Shown: in pieces, positions 25,275-34,560 of the stretch
Position numbering within the stretch: position 1 is the stretch's first letter
Layout of the letters: each line of letters begins with the position of its first letter
From: Rubrivivax sp.
GTDB lineage: Bacteria; Pseudomonadota; Gammaproteobacteria; Burkholderiales; Burkholderiaceae_C
Direction of reading: 5' to 3'
Length of the DNA: 48,037 nt
NCBI GenBank assembly: GCA_021298085.1
Contig: JAJTDE010000011.1
Span: 1 to 48,037, forward strand
Notes under the pieces: generated by a model
What the model saw: only the letters and a program-made list of their open reading frames with translations
Told to the model about the DNA's origin: nothing
The model's database searches: none
Position numbers and translations under genes: made by a program

Positions 25275-28121
25275 ATGAGCGAACCATCCAAGTCCTTCGA
25301 GCCCGCCGCCATTGAAGCCCATTGGGCGCCCCGCTGGGAAGCCGGCGGCGCCGCGGTACCGAGCCTGGACCCTGCCCGTCCGTCCTTCTGCATCCAGCTG
25401 CCGCCACCCAACGTCACGGGCACGCTGCACATGGGCCACGGGTTCAACCACACCATCATGGACGCATTGACGCGTTACCACCGGATGCGTGGGTTCAATA
25501 CCCTGTGGTTGCCCGGGACAGATCACGCCGGCATCGCCACACAGATCGTGGTGGAGCGTCAGCTGCAGGAACAAGGCATCTCACGCCACGATATTGGCCG
25601 CGAAGCGTTTCTGAAACATGTCTGGGCCTGGAAGGAAAAGTCTGGCAGCACCATCACCGGCCAGATGCGCAGGATCGGCGATACGGTGGATTGGTCGCGT
25701 GAGTATTTCACGATGGACGACACCCAATCCGCCGTGGTCACCGAGACCTTTGTGCGCCTGTTCGAGGAAGGCCTGATCTACCGCGGCTCGCGCATGGTCA
25801 GCTGGGACCCGGTGCTGAAATCGGCCGTCTCCGACCTCGAGGTCGAAAGCGCCGAGGAAGACGGTCATCTGTGGCACATCCGCTACCCGCTGGCCGATGG
25901 CTCTGGCGAGGTGGTGGTGGCCACCACGCGCCCGGAAACCATGCTCGGCGACACCGCCGTGATGGTGCACCCTGAAGACGAACGTTATGCCCACCTCGTC
26001 GGGCGCGAGGTGCTGCTGCCCCTGTGCAACCGCCGCATCCCCGTGATCGCCGACGACTACGTCGACCGGGCCTTCGGCACGGGGGTGGTCAAGGTCACCC
26101 CCGCGCATGACTTCAACGACCATGCGGTGGGCCTGCGGCACCAGCTGCCGGTGATCGGCATCCTGACGCTGGACGCCCACATCAACGACAAGGCGCCCGC
26201 GGCCTACCAGGGCCTGGAACGCTTCGAGGCACGCAAGCGTGTGGTGGCCGACCTGACGGCCCAGGGCTTCCTGGTCGAGACCCGACGCCACAAGCTGATG
26301 GTGCCCCGCTGCGCGCGCACCGGGCAGGTGGTCGAACCCATGCTGACCGACCAATGGTTCATGGCCATGACCAAGCCCGGCGCCGATGGCCGTTCGATCG
26401 CCGGCAAGGCGATGGCCGCCGTCGATGGCGGCGACGTCAGGTTTGTGCCCGAGCAGTGGGTCAACACCTGGAACCAGTGGATGAAAAACATCCAGGACTG
26501 GTGCATCTCGCGCCAGCTCTGGTGGGGCCACCAGATTCCCGCCTGGTACAGCGACGATGGCCAGGTCTTTGTGGCGCGCAACGAGGACGAGGCCAAGGCC
26601 AAGGCGGCCGCCGCCGGCTGCACGGGCCCGCTCCGACGTGACCCCGACGTGCTGGACACCTGGTACTCAGCCGCCCTGTTCCCGTTCTCCACACTGGGCT
26701 GGCCGAAGAAGACCGTCGAGCAGGACTTGTTCCTGCCCAGCACCGTGCTGGTGACCGGCTTCGACATCATCTTCTTCTGGGTGGCCCGGATGATCATGAT
26801 GACCGTTCACTTCACTGGCCAGGTACCGTTCCGCCATGTCTACATCCACGGCCTGGTGCGCGACGCACAGGGCCAGAAGATGAGCAAGAGCGAAGGCAAC
26901 GTGCTGGACCCGGTCGACCTCATCCAGGGTGTCGACCTGGAAACCCTGATCCACAAGAGCACCAGTGGGCTGCGCAAGCCGGAAAAGGCGCCCGCCATCA
27001 CCGCACGGGTGAAGAAGGAGTTCCCCCAGGGTATTCCGGCCTATGGCGCCGATGCGCTGCGCTACACCATGGCCAGTTATGCCAGTCTGGGCCGCGACAT
27101 CAGTTTCGACCACAAGCGCTGCGAGGGTTACCGCAATTTCTGCAACAAGCTCTGGAATGCCACGCGCTTTGTGCTGATGCACTGTGAAGGCCAGGATTGC
27201 GGCCTGCGTGAACACACCAAGGCCGAGTGTGCGCCTGGCGGACCATCACACGGTTATCTCGCGTTTTCAGCAGCCGACCGATGGATCACCAGCGAACTGC
27301 AACGTGTGGAAGCCGCGGTGGCGCAGGGCTTTGCCGAATACCGGCTGGACAACGTGGCCAACGCTTGTTATTCGTTTGTCTGGGACGAGTATTGCGATTG
27401 GTACCTGGAGGTGGCCAAGGTCCAGTTGAGCACGGGCCAGGACGCCGAGCAACGGGCAACACGGCGCACGCTGATCCGGGTGCTGGAAACCATCCTGCGC
27501 CTACTTCACCCGCTGACACCGTTCATCACCGCCGAACTCTGGGAACGGGTGGCCCCGGTGGCCGGGCGCAAGCCGGCCGGCGACACGCTGGGGTTGATTG
27601 CCGCGCCCTACCCCGTCGCGCAGCCCGAGCGCATCGACGCCAAGGCCATGGCCTGGATGGAGCGGCTCAAGGGCTTTGTCGGCGCCTGCCGGGCCCTGCG
27701 CTCGGAGATGGCCCTCAACCCGGGGCAGCGCGTGCCGTTGCTGGTGCACGGCGACGCCGCCTTTGCCAAGGAATGTTCGCCCCTGCTGCAGGCGCTGGCG
27801 CGCATCAGCGAGGTGCGCAGCATCGACGACGAGGCCGCCTTCGCGGCAGCCACTGCGGCATCCCCGGTGTCGGTCATCGGCGAACTGCGCTTTGCGCTGC
27901 AGGTGGACATTGACGTGGCGGCCGAACGCGAGCGCCTGTCCAAGGAAATCGCCCGACTGAAGGGTGAAGCCGACAAGGCACGGGCCAAGTTGTCGAACGA
28001 GAGCTTCGTGGCCCGTGCGCCAGCCACGGTGGTCGAACAGGAGAAGGCCCGCCTGGCCGACTTCAACCAGGCCTTGGAGCGCCTGGGTAGCCAGCTCGCA
28101 CGGCTGGTGGCGGCGCCCTGA
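25275..28121 (+). CDS. valS: Valyl-tRNA synthetase
   Basis: Class Ia synthetase that charges tRNA-Val and edits threonine. The protein has 948 residues, close to E. coli ValS. The HIGH motif is seen as [14 protein letters not shown] near residue 55, and the KMSKS loop as [14 protein letters not shown] near 540. The CP1 editing domain has [13 protein letters not shown]. The C-terminal 70 residues ([20 protein letters not shown]...) form the tRNA-binding coiled coil. The start is ATG 25275 ([17 protein letters not shown]); an open frame back to 25122 overlaps the divergent gene and is not conserved. The 3' end overlaps the convergent dehydrogenase-like gene by 59 bp. Confidence 0.98.
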   Translation: MSEPSKSFEPAAIEAHWAPRWEAGGAAVPSLDPARPSFCIQLPPPNVTGTLHMGHGFNHTIMDALTRYHRMRGFNTLWLPGTDHAGIATQIVVERQLQEQGISRHDIGREAFLKHVWAWKEKSGSTITGQMRRIGDTVDWSREYFTMDDTQSAVVTETFVRLFEEGLIYRGSRMVSWDPVLKSAVSDLEVESAEEDGHLWHIRYPLADGSGEVVVATTRPETMLGDTAVMVHPEDERYAHLVGREVLLPLCNRRIPVIADDYVDRAFGTGVVKVTPAHDFNDHAVGLRHQLPVIGILTLDAHINDKAPAAYQGLERFEARKRVVADLTAQGFLVETRRHKLMVPRCARTGQVVEPMLTDQWFMAMTKPGADGRSIAGKAMAAVDGGDVRFVPEQWVNTWNQWMKNIQDWCISRQLWWGHQIPAWYSDDGQVFVARNEDEAKAKAAAAGCTGPLRRDPDVLDTWYSAALFPFSTLGWPKKTVEQDLFLPSTVLVTGFDIIFFWVARMIMMTVHFTGQVPFRHVYIHGLVRDAQGQKMSKSEGNVLDPVDLIQGVDLETLIHKSTSGLRKPEKAPAITARVKKEFPQGIPAYGADALRYTMASYASLGRDISFDHKRCEGYRNFCNKLWNATRFVLMHCEGQDCGLREHTKAECAPGGPSHGYLAFSAADRWITSELQRVEAAVAQGFAEYRLDNVANACYSFVWDEYCDWYLEVAKVQLSTGQDAEQRATRRTLIRVLETILRLLHPLTPFITAELWERVAPVAGRKPAGDTLGLIAAPYPVAQPERIDAKAMAWMERLKGFVGACRALRSEMALNPGQRVPLLVHGDAAFAKECSPLLQALARISEVRSIDDEAAFAAATAASPVSVIGELRFALQVDIDVAAERERLSKEIARLKGEADKARAKLSNESFVARAPATVVEQEKARLADFNQALERLGSQLARLVAAP

Positions 28122-29052
28122 GCTCAGCGCCGGCTAACGGGCCGGCGCGTGACCGCTCGTTGAGGATGTCGTCGAGGCGGCGCGCCACATCCCACGACGC
28201 GCGCAGGTGCGAGTCCACCGTGCTGCTGGCCACCCGCGGCGTGACCTGCAGCGAATCGAGCTGGTGCAGTGGATGGCCTGGCGCAGTCATGCCGGGTTCG
28301 ACACTGTCCAGCCAGGCGGCAGCCATGCGGCCGCTGGACAGGGCCTCTGCCAGGGCAGCCTCTTCCAGGATCAGCGCACTCGACAGACACACCAGGACCT
28401 GATCGGCCTTGCTGCGCTGGATGTAACGTTCGCCCAGCAGGCCCCGGTAGCGGCTGAAGTAGTTGAGCAGCACACACACGCCGTCGGATTCCTCCATCAG
28501 CTCGCGCAGGCCGCTGGGCACGATGCTCCAGCGTTCCCAGAGCGGGTCAGAGGCATGCAGGCCTGGGTCGTAGCCGATCACGCGTGTGCCAAAGGCGCGC
28601 AGCAGATCGGCCAGCGGCTTGGCGCTCTGTGTCATGCCGATGATGCCGACGGTGGCGCTGCTCAGCTCGCGCCCGACAAGCAGACCGTCGGGGCTGATCA
28701 CCGGAACACGGCGAAACATCTGTAACAAAGCGCCCACGGCAAACTCTGCTTCCGCCTGCACCGACGCCAGCCCAGGCCTGACGATCTCGATGCCCCGGGC
28801 GGCACAGGCTGGGAGATCGATGTTGTCGACGGTGGGGGTCAACCTGCCAATGGCGCGCAGCTGCGTGGCGGCGCGCAGGGCAGCAGCGTCCATGGAAACG
28901 CTGGCCGGCACCACCAAGGCACGAACCTGGGGCAACTGTGCGCGCAGGGCTTTGCTGTCGCGCGCGAGCGCAGGCTCACAACGCACACTGTGCCGCGAGG
29001 CCAGCCAGCTCAAAACCTCCGGCTCCATGGTTTCGGCAATCAATACATCCAT
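28063..29052 (-). CDS. D-2-hydroxyacid-dehydrogenase-like protein with degenerate active site
   Basis: The protein has 329 residues in the D-isomer-specific 2-hydroxyacid dehydrogenase fold ([17 protein letters not shown] at the start, NAD domain from about 95). Key positions have changed. The Rossmann GxGxxG is GMTQSA in [18 protein letters not shown]. The catalytic Arg of the NxxRGxxVDE segment is Ser in [17 protein letters not shown]. The catalytic His of the TPHIG segment is Arg in [11 protein letters not shown]. The Glu region (DSVEPGM) remains. The fold is kept but the chemistry is probably lost, so a regulatory or ligand-binding role is likely. The start is ATG 29052; ATG 29097 is in frame but unlikely. 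It is divergent from galU and overlaps the valS 3' end by 59 bp. Confidence 0.8.
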   Translation of the reverse strand: MDVLIAETMEPEVLSWLASRHSVRCEPALARDSKALRAQLPQVRALVVPASVSMDAAALRAATQLRAIGRLTPTVDNIDLPACAARGIEIVRPGLASVQAEAEFAVGALLQMFRRVPVISPDGLLVGRELSSATVGIIGMTQSAKPLADLLRAFGTRVIGYDPGLHASDPLWERWSIVPSGLRELMEESDGVCVLLNYFSRYRGLLGERYIQRSKADQVLVCLSSALILEEAALAEALSSGRMAAAWLDSVEPGMTAPGHPLHQLDSLQVTPRVASSTVDSHLRASWDVARRLDDILNERSRAGPLAGAELRAPPPAVRAGYPGAPRPG

Positions 29053-29141
29053 GCGACACACCCCCTTGGCAATAGGGGATGCGCCACCATGGCACATGCC
29101 AGAATGGCGGCGAACATCCCAACGAACTCTTAGTGATTTCT

Positions 29142-30008
29142 ATGAAGGTCAAGAAAGCCATTTTTCCGGTTGCTGGCCTGGGCACGCGGTTTTTGCCCGC
29201 CACCAAGGCCCAGCCCAAGGAAATGCTTCCTGTCGTCGACAAACCGCTGATTCAGTACGCGGTCGAAGAAGCATATGCCGCGGGCGTGCGGGAAATGATC
29301 TTCGTGACCGGGCGCCACAAACGGCCTATCGAGGATCACTTTGACATGACGTTTGAGCTCGAGGTAGCCCTCGAACAAGCGGGCAAGCAGGAACTGCTTC
29401 ATGTGGTGCGCAGTGTCAAGCCAGACGACATGGAGTGCATCTACGTGCGCCAGGCCCAGGCCCTGGGGCTGGGGCATGCCGTGCTCTGCGGCCGCCGCCT
29501 GGTGGGCAACGAGCCCTTTGCCGTGCTGCTGGCCGACGACCTGATGGTCGGTGAACCCCCGGTGCTGGCCCAGATGGCCGAGCAGTTCAACGAGTGGCGG
29601 GCCTCCATCCTGGCGGTGCAGGAAGTGCCGGCCGAGCAGACGCGACGCTACGGCATCGTCGCCGGGACCACCGTGAATGAGCGCCTGATGGACGTCACGC
29701 GCATCGTCGAGAAACCCGCGCCAGCCGATGCACCTTCCCGGCTGGGCGTGGCAGGGCGATACATCCTGACGCCAGGGGTTTTCCACGAGATTGCGTCACA
29801 ACCCCGTGGCGTAGGCGGTGAAATTCAACTCACCGACGGTATTGCCGCCTTGCTGCGTCGCGAAAAGGTATTTGCCTACCGCTACGAAGGCCGTCGTTAC
29901 GACTGCGGCAGCAAGGAAGGTTTCCTGGAGGCCAATGTCGAATTGGCGCTGCGCCACCCCGACTTGGGCGCCGATTTTCGCAATTACCTCAAATCACTCG
30001 AAATCTGA
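29142..30008 (+). CDS. galU: UTP-glucose-1-phosphate uridylyltransferase
   Basis: Makes UDP-glucose for LPS, capsule and trehalose-type glycans. The protein has 288 residues. The nucleotidyltransferase signature [21 protein letters not shown] is seen near residues 11-31 (its core [16 protein letters not shown] is diagnostic). [18 protein letters not shown], a metal-binding Asp in [17 protein letters not shown] and [13 protein letters not shown] follow. The start is ATG 29142 ([12 protein letters not shown]); there is no strong Shine-Dalgarno sequence. It ends only 7 nt from the convergent TusA-like stop, with no room for a separate terminator. Confidence 0.97.
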   Translation: MKVKKAIFPVAGLGTRFLPATKAQPKEMLPVVDKPLIQYAVEEAYAAGVREMIFVTGRHKRPIEDHFDMTFELEVALEQAGKQELLHVVRSVKPDDMECIYVRQAQALGLGHAVLCGRRLVGNEPFAVLLADDLMVGEPPVLAQMAEQFNEWRASILAVQEVPAEQTRRYGIVAGTTVNERLMDVTRIVEKPAPADAPSRLGVAGRYILTPGVFHEIASQPRGVGGEIQLTDGIAALLRREKVFAYRYEGRRYDCGSKEGFLEANVELALRHPDLGADFRNYLKSLEI

Positions 30009-30015
30009 GCCGTCT

Positions 30016-30243
30016 TCAGCGGCGGCGCAGGATATGCGTGTAATCGCTGCCGGCCTGGTTCTGTTCCAGCAGTTCATTGCCCGTCTGGCGGGCAAAGGCC
30101 TGGAAATCTCTGACGGAGCCAGGGTCGGTGGCCAGGACACGCAGCAAGTCGCCGCTGTTCAGTTCGGCCAAGGCCTTCTTGGCCTTGAGAATGGGCAACG
30201 GGCAATTCAGGCCGCGGGCATCAACTTCTTTTTGAACGTCCAT
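30016..30243 (-). CDS. TusA-family sulfurtransferase/sulfur carrier
   Basis: Small protein of 75 residues with the TusA/SirA fold. The hallmark DARGLNCPLPILKAKKAL contains the persulfide-carrying Cys of the CPxP motif. GDLLRVLATDPGSVRDFQAFARQTG is the conserved second half. It carries sulfur to tRNA thiolation, molybdenum cofactor or other acceptors; which one is not determinable here. It follows the Nudix gene by 69 nt in the same direction, with cysM first, so a sulfur-related operon is plausible. The gap before it contains short CCGTTCA direct repeats. Confidence 0.93.
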   Translation of the reverse strand: MDVQKEVDARGLNCPLPILKAKKALAELNSGDLLRVLATDPGSVRDFQAFARQTGNELLEQNQAGSDYTHILRRR

Positions 30244-30312
30244 TCGGGCAGGCTCCAGGCAAGGCCGCGAGTCTAATCGCTCGGGTATTCAACCGTTCAG
30301 GCGTTTAGCCGT

Positions 30313-30843
30313 TCAACTTCCCAGCATTCGTGGCTCATGGCCGCGGCTGCGCAGCCAATCGGCCAGAGCCTGCCCCGTACCCGCCGGCCAGCAGCGCAGA
30401 TCGGGCAGGTCAAACAGCTTGTACTCGGCGAGCTCCGGCGAGAGCACGATGTCGCCGCGGGCTTCGACGTGGTAGGCGATGATGACCTGGTTCATGCGCT
30501 TGAAGTCGTAGACGCCCACCAGGCGCACCGCATCGGCCACCAGGGATGTCTCTTCCCGCACCTCGCGCGCCACCCCTTCCTGTGGGCTCTCTCCCGCCTC
30601 CATGAAGCCGGTGATCAACGCAAACATGCGCTGCGGCCAGGCGGCATTGCGCGCCAGCAGCACCTGCCCGTCGCGGTCGGTGCACTGCACGATGGCGGCC
30701 AGCACGGGCGTGGGGTTGTTCCAGTGCGTCCAGCCACAGGCGGTGCAGCGCAGGCGGGTGGTCGGCCCGCCATCTTCGGCTTCGGTAACCCAGGCCAGCG
30801 CCTGTGCGCAGTGGGTGCAGAAGCGGGTTTCGTAGGCAGCCAT
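30313..30843 (-). CDS. Nudix hydrolase with zinc ribbon (NudC-like)
   Basis: The protein has 176 residues. An N-terminal zinc ribbon has two pairs of Cys (FCTHC near residue 9, CTACGW near 33). A Nudix domain follows, with box GFMEAGESPQEGVAREVREET, which keeps the REVREE metal-binding core but has ETS where the consensus has ExG. It resembles the C-terminal half of NADH pyrophosphatase NudC, which also decaps NAD-RNA, but lacks the N-terminal NudC domain (NudC is about 257 residues). The substrate is probably a nucleoside diphosphate derivative, not specified by the sequence. It lies 32 nt after cysM. Confidence 0.9.
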   Translation of the reverse strand: MAAYETRFCTHCAQALAWVTEAEDGGPTTRLRCTACGWTHWNNPTPVLAAIVQCTDRDGQVLLARNAAWPQRMFALITGFMEAGESPQEGVAREVREETSLVADAVRLVGVYDFKRMNQVIIAYHVEARGDIVLSPELAEYKLFDLPDLRCWPAGTGQALADWLRSRGHEPRMLGS

Positions 30844-30875
30844 GTGTATCCCGATGAGCGCCCGTCAACCCGGCA

Positions 30876-31784
30876 TCAGGCTGGGAAGACGCCGGTGGAC
30901 AGGTAGCGGTCGCCGCGGTCGCAGACGATGAAGACGATGGTGGCGTTCTCCACGCGCTGGGCCAGCTGCAGCGCCACCCAGCAGGCACCGGCGGCTGAGA
31001 TGCCGGCAAAGATGCCTTCCTCGCGCGGCATGCGGCGCGCCATGTCCTCGGCGTCGGCCTGGCTGACGTAGACCAGTTCATCCACCCCACTGGGGTCATA
31101 TATCTTCGGCAGGTAGGCCTCGGGCCACTTGCGGATGCCCGGAATGCGGGAGCCTTCTGAGGGCTGGGCGCCAACGATCCTGATCGCCGGGTTCTGCTGC
31201 TTGAGGTAGCGCGAGACACCTGTGATGGTGCCGGTGGTGCCCATCGCGCTCACGAAGTGGGTGACACGCCCCTGGGTGTCCTGCCAGATCTCGGGGCCAG
31301 TGGTCTCGGCGTGGATGCGGGGGTTGTCCAGGTTGGCAAACTGGTCCAGCACTCGGCCCTTGCGCTCTCGCTGCATCTGGTCGGCCAAGTCGCGCGCGTA
31401 CTCCATGCCGCCGCTGCGCGGTGTCAGCACCAGCTCGGCACCGAAGGCACGCATGGTCTGGGCACGCTCGATGGAGAGGTCTTCCGGCATGATCAGCACC
31501 ATGCGGTAGCCCTTGATGGCCGCCGCCATCGCCAGCGCGATGCCGGTGTTGCCCGAGGTGGCTTCGACCAGGGTGTCGCCCGGCTTGATCTCGCCGCGCT
31601 CCTCGGCGCGCTGGATCATGCTGATGGCGGGCCTGTCCTTCACGGAACCGGCGGGGTTGTTGCCTTCCAGCTTGCCGAGGATGACGTTGCCGCGTGCGGC
31701 CACGTCGGCACCCGGCAGGCGTTGCAACCTCACCAGCGGTGTCTTGCCGATGGCGTCTTCGATGGTCGGGTAAGCAGCGGACAC
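30876..31784 (-). CDS. cysM: Cysteine synthase B (O-acetylserine/thiosulfate sulfhydrylase)
   Basis: PLP enzyme that makes cysteine or S-sulfocysteine from O-acetylserine; 302 residues. The PLP Lys lies in NNPAGSVKDRPA, the substrate loop is EATSGNTGIALAM, and the cofactor phosphate loop is SAMGTTGTITGVSRYL. GSRIPGIRKWPEAYLPKIY is the CysM-type active-site segment with the Arg that favours thiosulfate. The start is GTG at 31784, supported by AAGGAG five bases upstream. It is probably the first gene of a cysM-Nudix-tusA-like unit. Confidence 0.97.
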   Translation of the reverse strand: MSAAYPTIEDAIGKTPLVRLQRLPGADVAARGNVILGKLEGNNPAGSVKDRPAISMIQRAEERGEIKPGDTLVEATSGNTGIALAMAAAIKGYRMVLIMPEDLSIERAQTMRAFGAELVLTPRSGGMEYARDLADQMQRERKGRVLDQFANLDNPRIHAETTGPEIWQDTQGRVTHFVSAMGTTGTITGVSRYLKQQNPAIRIVGAQPSEGSRIPGIRKWPEAYLPKIYDPSGVDELVYVSQADAEDMARRMPREEGIFAGISAAGACWVALQLAQRVENATIVFIVCDRGDRYLSTGVFPA

Positions 31785-31868
31785 AGGGGCTCCTTTTTCA
31801 CGCGATTGTGGCAGCGTGCAACCCGCTCATGGGTGGTCAGGGCATGGCATACTCGCGCCGCTTCCACC

Positions 31869-31889
31869 GATGCGCAGCAACAGCGCATC
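31869..31889 (+). repeat. Perfect inverted repeat just upstream of tRNA-Leu
   Basis: GATGCGC-AGCAACA-GCGCATC: 7-bp perfect arms and a 7-nt loop, ending 7 nt before the first base of the mature tRNA. It would lie in the precursor leader if the promoter is the CATACT (31848-31853) -10-like box. It could be a processing element or an operator; function unknown. Confidence 0.5.
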
Positions 31890-31896
31890 TATCCCT

Positions 31897-31981
31897 GCCC
31901 GGGTGGCGAAATCGGTAGACGCAGGGGACTCAAAATCCCCCGCCGCAAGGCGTGCCGGTTCGAGTCCGGCCCCGGGCACCA
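31897..31981 (+). tRNA. tRNA-Leu (anticodon CAA)
   Basis: An 85-nt cloverleaf including an encoded CCA. Acceptor arms GCCCGGG (31897-31903) and CCCGGGC (31971-31977) pair fully, with A as discriminator base. The D-arm region is TGGCGAAATCGGTAGAC. The anticodon stem is GGGGA/TCCCC with loop CTCAAAA, giving anticodon CAA, which reads UUG. The long variable arm CGCCGCAAGGCG is typical of a class II tRNA. The T-arm is GCCGG-TTCGAGT-CCGGC. The rhomboid gene starts 14 nt after the 3' end. No integrase or attachment-site duplication is visible. Confidence 0.98.
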
Positions 31982-31995
31982 CAACCGCAGCGCAG

Positions 31996-32691
31996 ATGCC
32001 GTCACTGCCACCCACCACCAAAGCTGTCATGCTGGTCTGCGTCGCGCTCTACTGCGTCGACCTGTTTGTCCCCATCAACAGCTGGTTTGCGCTGTGGCCG
32101 CTCAGCAGCGGGCATTTCATGCCCTGGCAACTGGTCACCTACGGTGTGCTGCACGCGGGCCTTCCGCACCTGATCTTCAACATGCTCGGCCTGTGGATGT
32201 TCGGCGGGGATCTCGAACGCCTGTGGGGCCGCAACCGCTACCTGCTCTTCCTGTTGGTCAGCAGTGTCGTGGCCGGCATCACCCAGCTGCTCTTCAGCAT
32301 GGTGATGGGCGCCAACTCGGCCACTGTCGGCGCATCGGGTGCGCTGTTTGGCCTGCTGCTGGGTTACGCGCTGTCGTTCCCGCGCCGCCAGTTCGACCTC
32401 GTCGGCTTCCTGCCGGTCGCACTCCTGGTGGTACCGGTCCCCTTCATCAACATGCTGGGCATCCTGCTCTACGTGGTGCTGCTGACCAACCGCAGCATGG
32501 TGCCCATCCCGCCCATGCCCATCCCGGCCATGACCATGGTGGCCATCTTCGGCGCCATCGAACTGGTGATGGGCGTGTTCTTCCGGGGCGCCACCAACGT
32601 CGCGCACTTTGCCCACCTGGGCGGCATGCTCGGCGGCTGGCTGATGATGCAGTACTGGCGTCGCGGCGGCACCTTCGGCCGCCGGCGCTGA
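31996..32691 (+). CDS. Rhomboid-family intramembrane serine protease
   Basis: Inner-membrane protease of 231 residues with about six helices. The catalytic Ser lies in the GxSG motif of VGASGALFGLLLGYAL. The partner His is in a later helix, VAHFAHLGGMLGGWLM. HAGLPHLIFNMLGLWMFG is the conserved HxxxxHxxxN-like segment that helps form the oxyanion hole. The start is ATG 31996, 14 nt after the tRNA; there is no clear Shine-Dalgarno sequence, and read-through transcription from the tRNA promoter is possible. Substrate unknown. Confidence 0.94.
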   Translation: MPSLPPTTKAVMLVCVALYCVDLFVPINSWFALWPLSSGHFMPWQLVTYGVLHAGLPHLIFNMLGLWMFGGDLERLWGRNRYLLFLLVSSVVAGITQLLFSMVMGANSATVGASGALFGLLLGYALSFPRRQFDLVGFLPVALLVVPVPFINMLGILLYVVLLTNRSMVPIPPMPIPAMTMVAIFGAIELVMGVFFRGATNVAHFAHLGGMLGGWLMMQYWRRGGTFGRRR

Positions 32692-32715
32692 GCGTCACAC
32701 CGCGCTCAGGTCATT

Positions 32716-33627
32716 TCAGGCCGTACGTACGCCGGCCAACGCGGCGGCGACATCCGGGTAGGCCAGCCTGAGGCCCAGCTCACGCTTGAGGCGCTGGTTG
32801 CGAATGCGCCGAGATTCCGCCATGAAGCTCCAGGTCATCGCTGACACCTGGGCCTTGAGCTCAGCGGCCGGCATCCGGACAGGCCGTGGCAGCCCGATGA
32901 GGTCGGCCACACGGTCGTAGTGGTCACCCATCGCCAGCTCGCTGTCGTCGCAGACGTTGACCACCCGCTGGGGCAAGCCCGCCACCAGCGCACGCCAGCA
33001 GGCACGCGCCAGGTCATCGGCATGCACGTGGTTGGTGTAGACATCGTCTTCGGCCCGCAGCACCGGCTGGCCGCGTGCCACGCGGCTGCGCGGGTCTCCG
33101 CCGTCGCGGTCCAGCGCGTAGATGCCGGGGATGCGCAGGATGGTCACCACAGTGTCGGTACGCCGCCCAAAGGCCCTCAGCTGCGCCTCGGCATCCACAC
33201 GGCGGTGAGCGCGGTCGGTCTGCGGCTGCACGGGGCGCGTCTCGTCGATCCATGCACCGTCGCAGTTGCCGTAGACACCGGTGGTGCTGCCGTACACAAG
33301 GCGCTTCACCCGCCCGCCGCGCGCCAGGGCCTGCAGCAGGTGGCCGGTACGGGGGTCTGTGTGGCCCTGTGACGGCGGCGGCGCCAGGTGCAGGACATGG
33401 TCGGCCACGGCCCCCAGGCGGACCAGCGTGGCCGGGTCGTCGAGGTTACCCAGCAAGGGCACCACCCCCGCCGCCCTGAGTTCGGCCAATCGCGCAGGAG
33501 ACGAGCTCAGCGCCACGACGCGCCAGCGCGGCAGCACCTGCTTGATCACCCGCAGGCCGACATCACCACAACCCACAATCAGCAAGCTGGGCTTGGACGC
33601 TCTGGTTCGTGCCGCGCCGGTGTTCAC
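32716..33627 (-). CDS. SDR-like NAD(P)-binding protein (YeeZ-type)
   Basis: The protein has 303 residues with a Rossmann fold: SLLIVGCGDVGLRV (GxGxxG form) at the N-terminus, and LVYGSTTGVYGN and TILRIPGIYALDRDG, which match extended/atypical SDR epimerase-like proteins such as YeeZ. The catalytic YxxxK expected after the VYG segment is not seen; the region reads AHRRVDAEAQL, so ordinary SDR chemistry is doubtful. The start is GTG 33627, sharing GTGA with the upstream ParA stop, a coupled arrangement. The gene ends 24 nt from the convergent rhomboid stop. Confidence 0.85.
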   Translation of the reverse strand: MNTGAARTRASKPSLLIVGCGDVGLRVIKQVLPRWRVVALSSSPARLAELRAAGVVPLLGNLDDPATLVRLGAVADHVLHLAPPPSQGHTDPRTGHLLQALARGGRVKRLVYGSTTGVYGNCDGAWIDETRPVQPQTDRAHRRVDAEAQLRAFGRRTDTVVTILRIPGIYALDRDGGDPRSRVARGQPVLRAEDDVYTNHVHADDLARACWRALVAGLPQRVVNVCDDSELAMGDHYDRVADLIGLPRPVRMPAAELKAQVSAMTWSFMAESRRIRNQRLKRELGLRLAYPDVAAALAGVRTA

Positions 33628-34391
33628 CCAGGCAGCCCCTCGTACAGCTGCACATAGGCCTGTGTCAGCGGGTGATTCGGGTCCAGGTGGATCAAGGGCA
33701 GCGACCGCTCGTGGCTCTCCTTGACCTTCACGCTGCTGCCCAGGTAGGGCTGCAGCACCGGAAGGCCTTCGTCAATGAGTTCCTGCACCGTGCGTTGCGG
33801 CAGGCTGGCCCGCGCCTGGAACTGGTTCACGACGACGCCCTCCACCCGCAGTTCATCGTGGTGGTCGTCGCGCAGTTCCTCGATGTTCTGCATCAGCTCG
33901 TACAAGGCGACGCGGCTGAAGGCGTCACAGTCGAACGGAATCAGGCAGGTGTCGGCGGCGATCAGGGCTGAGCGCGTGTAGAAATTCAGCGCGGGAGGGG
34001 TGTCGATCCACACCTGGTCGTAGTCCTTGGACAAGGACTCCAGCGCCTTGCGCAGTTTGTAGACCTTGGCGCGGCTCTCCAGCTTGCTGTGCAGTTCGTC
34101 CAGGGCGGCCGAACCCGGCATCAGGTGCAGGCCTTCAAAGTCGGTCTCGGTGATGAAGCTCAGCGGCTTCAGCTCGCGGATGCTGAACTTCAGCGAATCG
34201 TCGAAGAAGGCGGCCGTACCCGTGCCTTCCGCGGCCGGCTCGTCACCCAGCAGGTAGCGGCTGGCGTTGCCCTGGCGGTCGAGGTCGACCACGAGCACCC
34301 GCTGGCCCTGAGCCGCTGCAATGGCCGCGAGGTTGACGGTGATGGTGGATTTGCCCACCCCGCCCTTCTGGTTGAAGACAACACGCCGCAT
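33624..34391 (-). CDS. ParA-family ATPase (orphan)
   Basis: Deviant-Walker ATPase of 255 residues. The P-loop is FNQKGGVGKSTITVNLA at the very N-terminus, followed by LVVDLDRQGNASRYL (Walker A') and QVWIDTPPAL (Walker B). ATG 34391 has an excellent GGAGGTGA ribosome-binding site. The frame stays open upstream, but that part is not conserved. There is no parB, parS-like repeat or replication gene nearby, so it is not an ordinary chromosome-partition pair. Relatives position chemoreceptor arrays, carboxysomes or other cargo. Translational coupling to the SDR-like gene downstream makes that protein a candidate partner. Confidence 0.92.
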   Translation of the reverse strand: MRRVVFNQKGGVGKSTITVNLAAIAAAQGQRVLVVDLDRQGNASRYLLGDEPAAEGTGTAAFFDDSLKFSIRELKPLSFITETDFEGLHLMPGSAALDELHSKLESRAKVYKLRKALESLSKDYDQVWIDTPPALNFYTRSALIAADTCLIPFDCDAFSRVALYELMQNIEELRDDHHDELRVEGVVVNQFQARASLPQRTVQELIDEGLPVLQPYLGSSVKVKESHERSLPLIHLDPNHPLTQAYVQLYEGLPG

Positions 34392-34560
34392 GCTCACCTC
34401 CGCTGGTGGCGGCCCCGGCCGACCCGGCCGGCCAACCCGCCAGACCCTCATTTTGCGCCCCATGGTGGCACTGACCGCCCGCCCGATGGCATCGAAGCAA
34501 CAACCGGGACCGCGGCACAATCGGCGATTCAGCGCACACCCCGCAGCCTGTCACCGCACC

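Noticed and set aside
31897..31981. tRNA-Leu as an integration site for a mobile island
   Set aside because: No integrase, no direct repeat of the tRNA 3' end downstream, and the flanking genes (cysM, rhomboid) are ordinary chromosomal genes.
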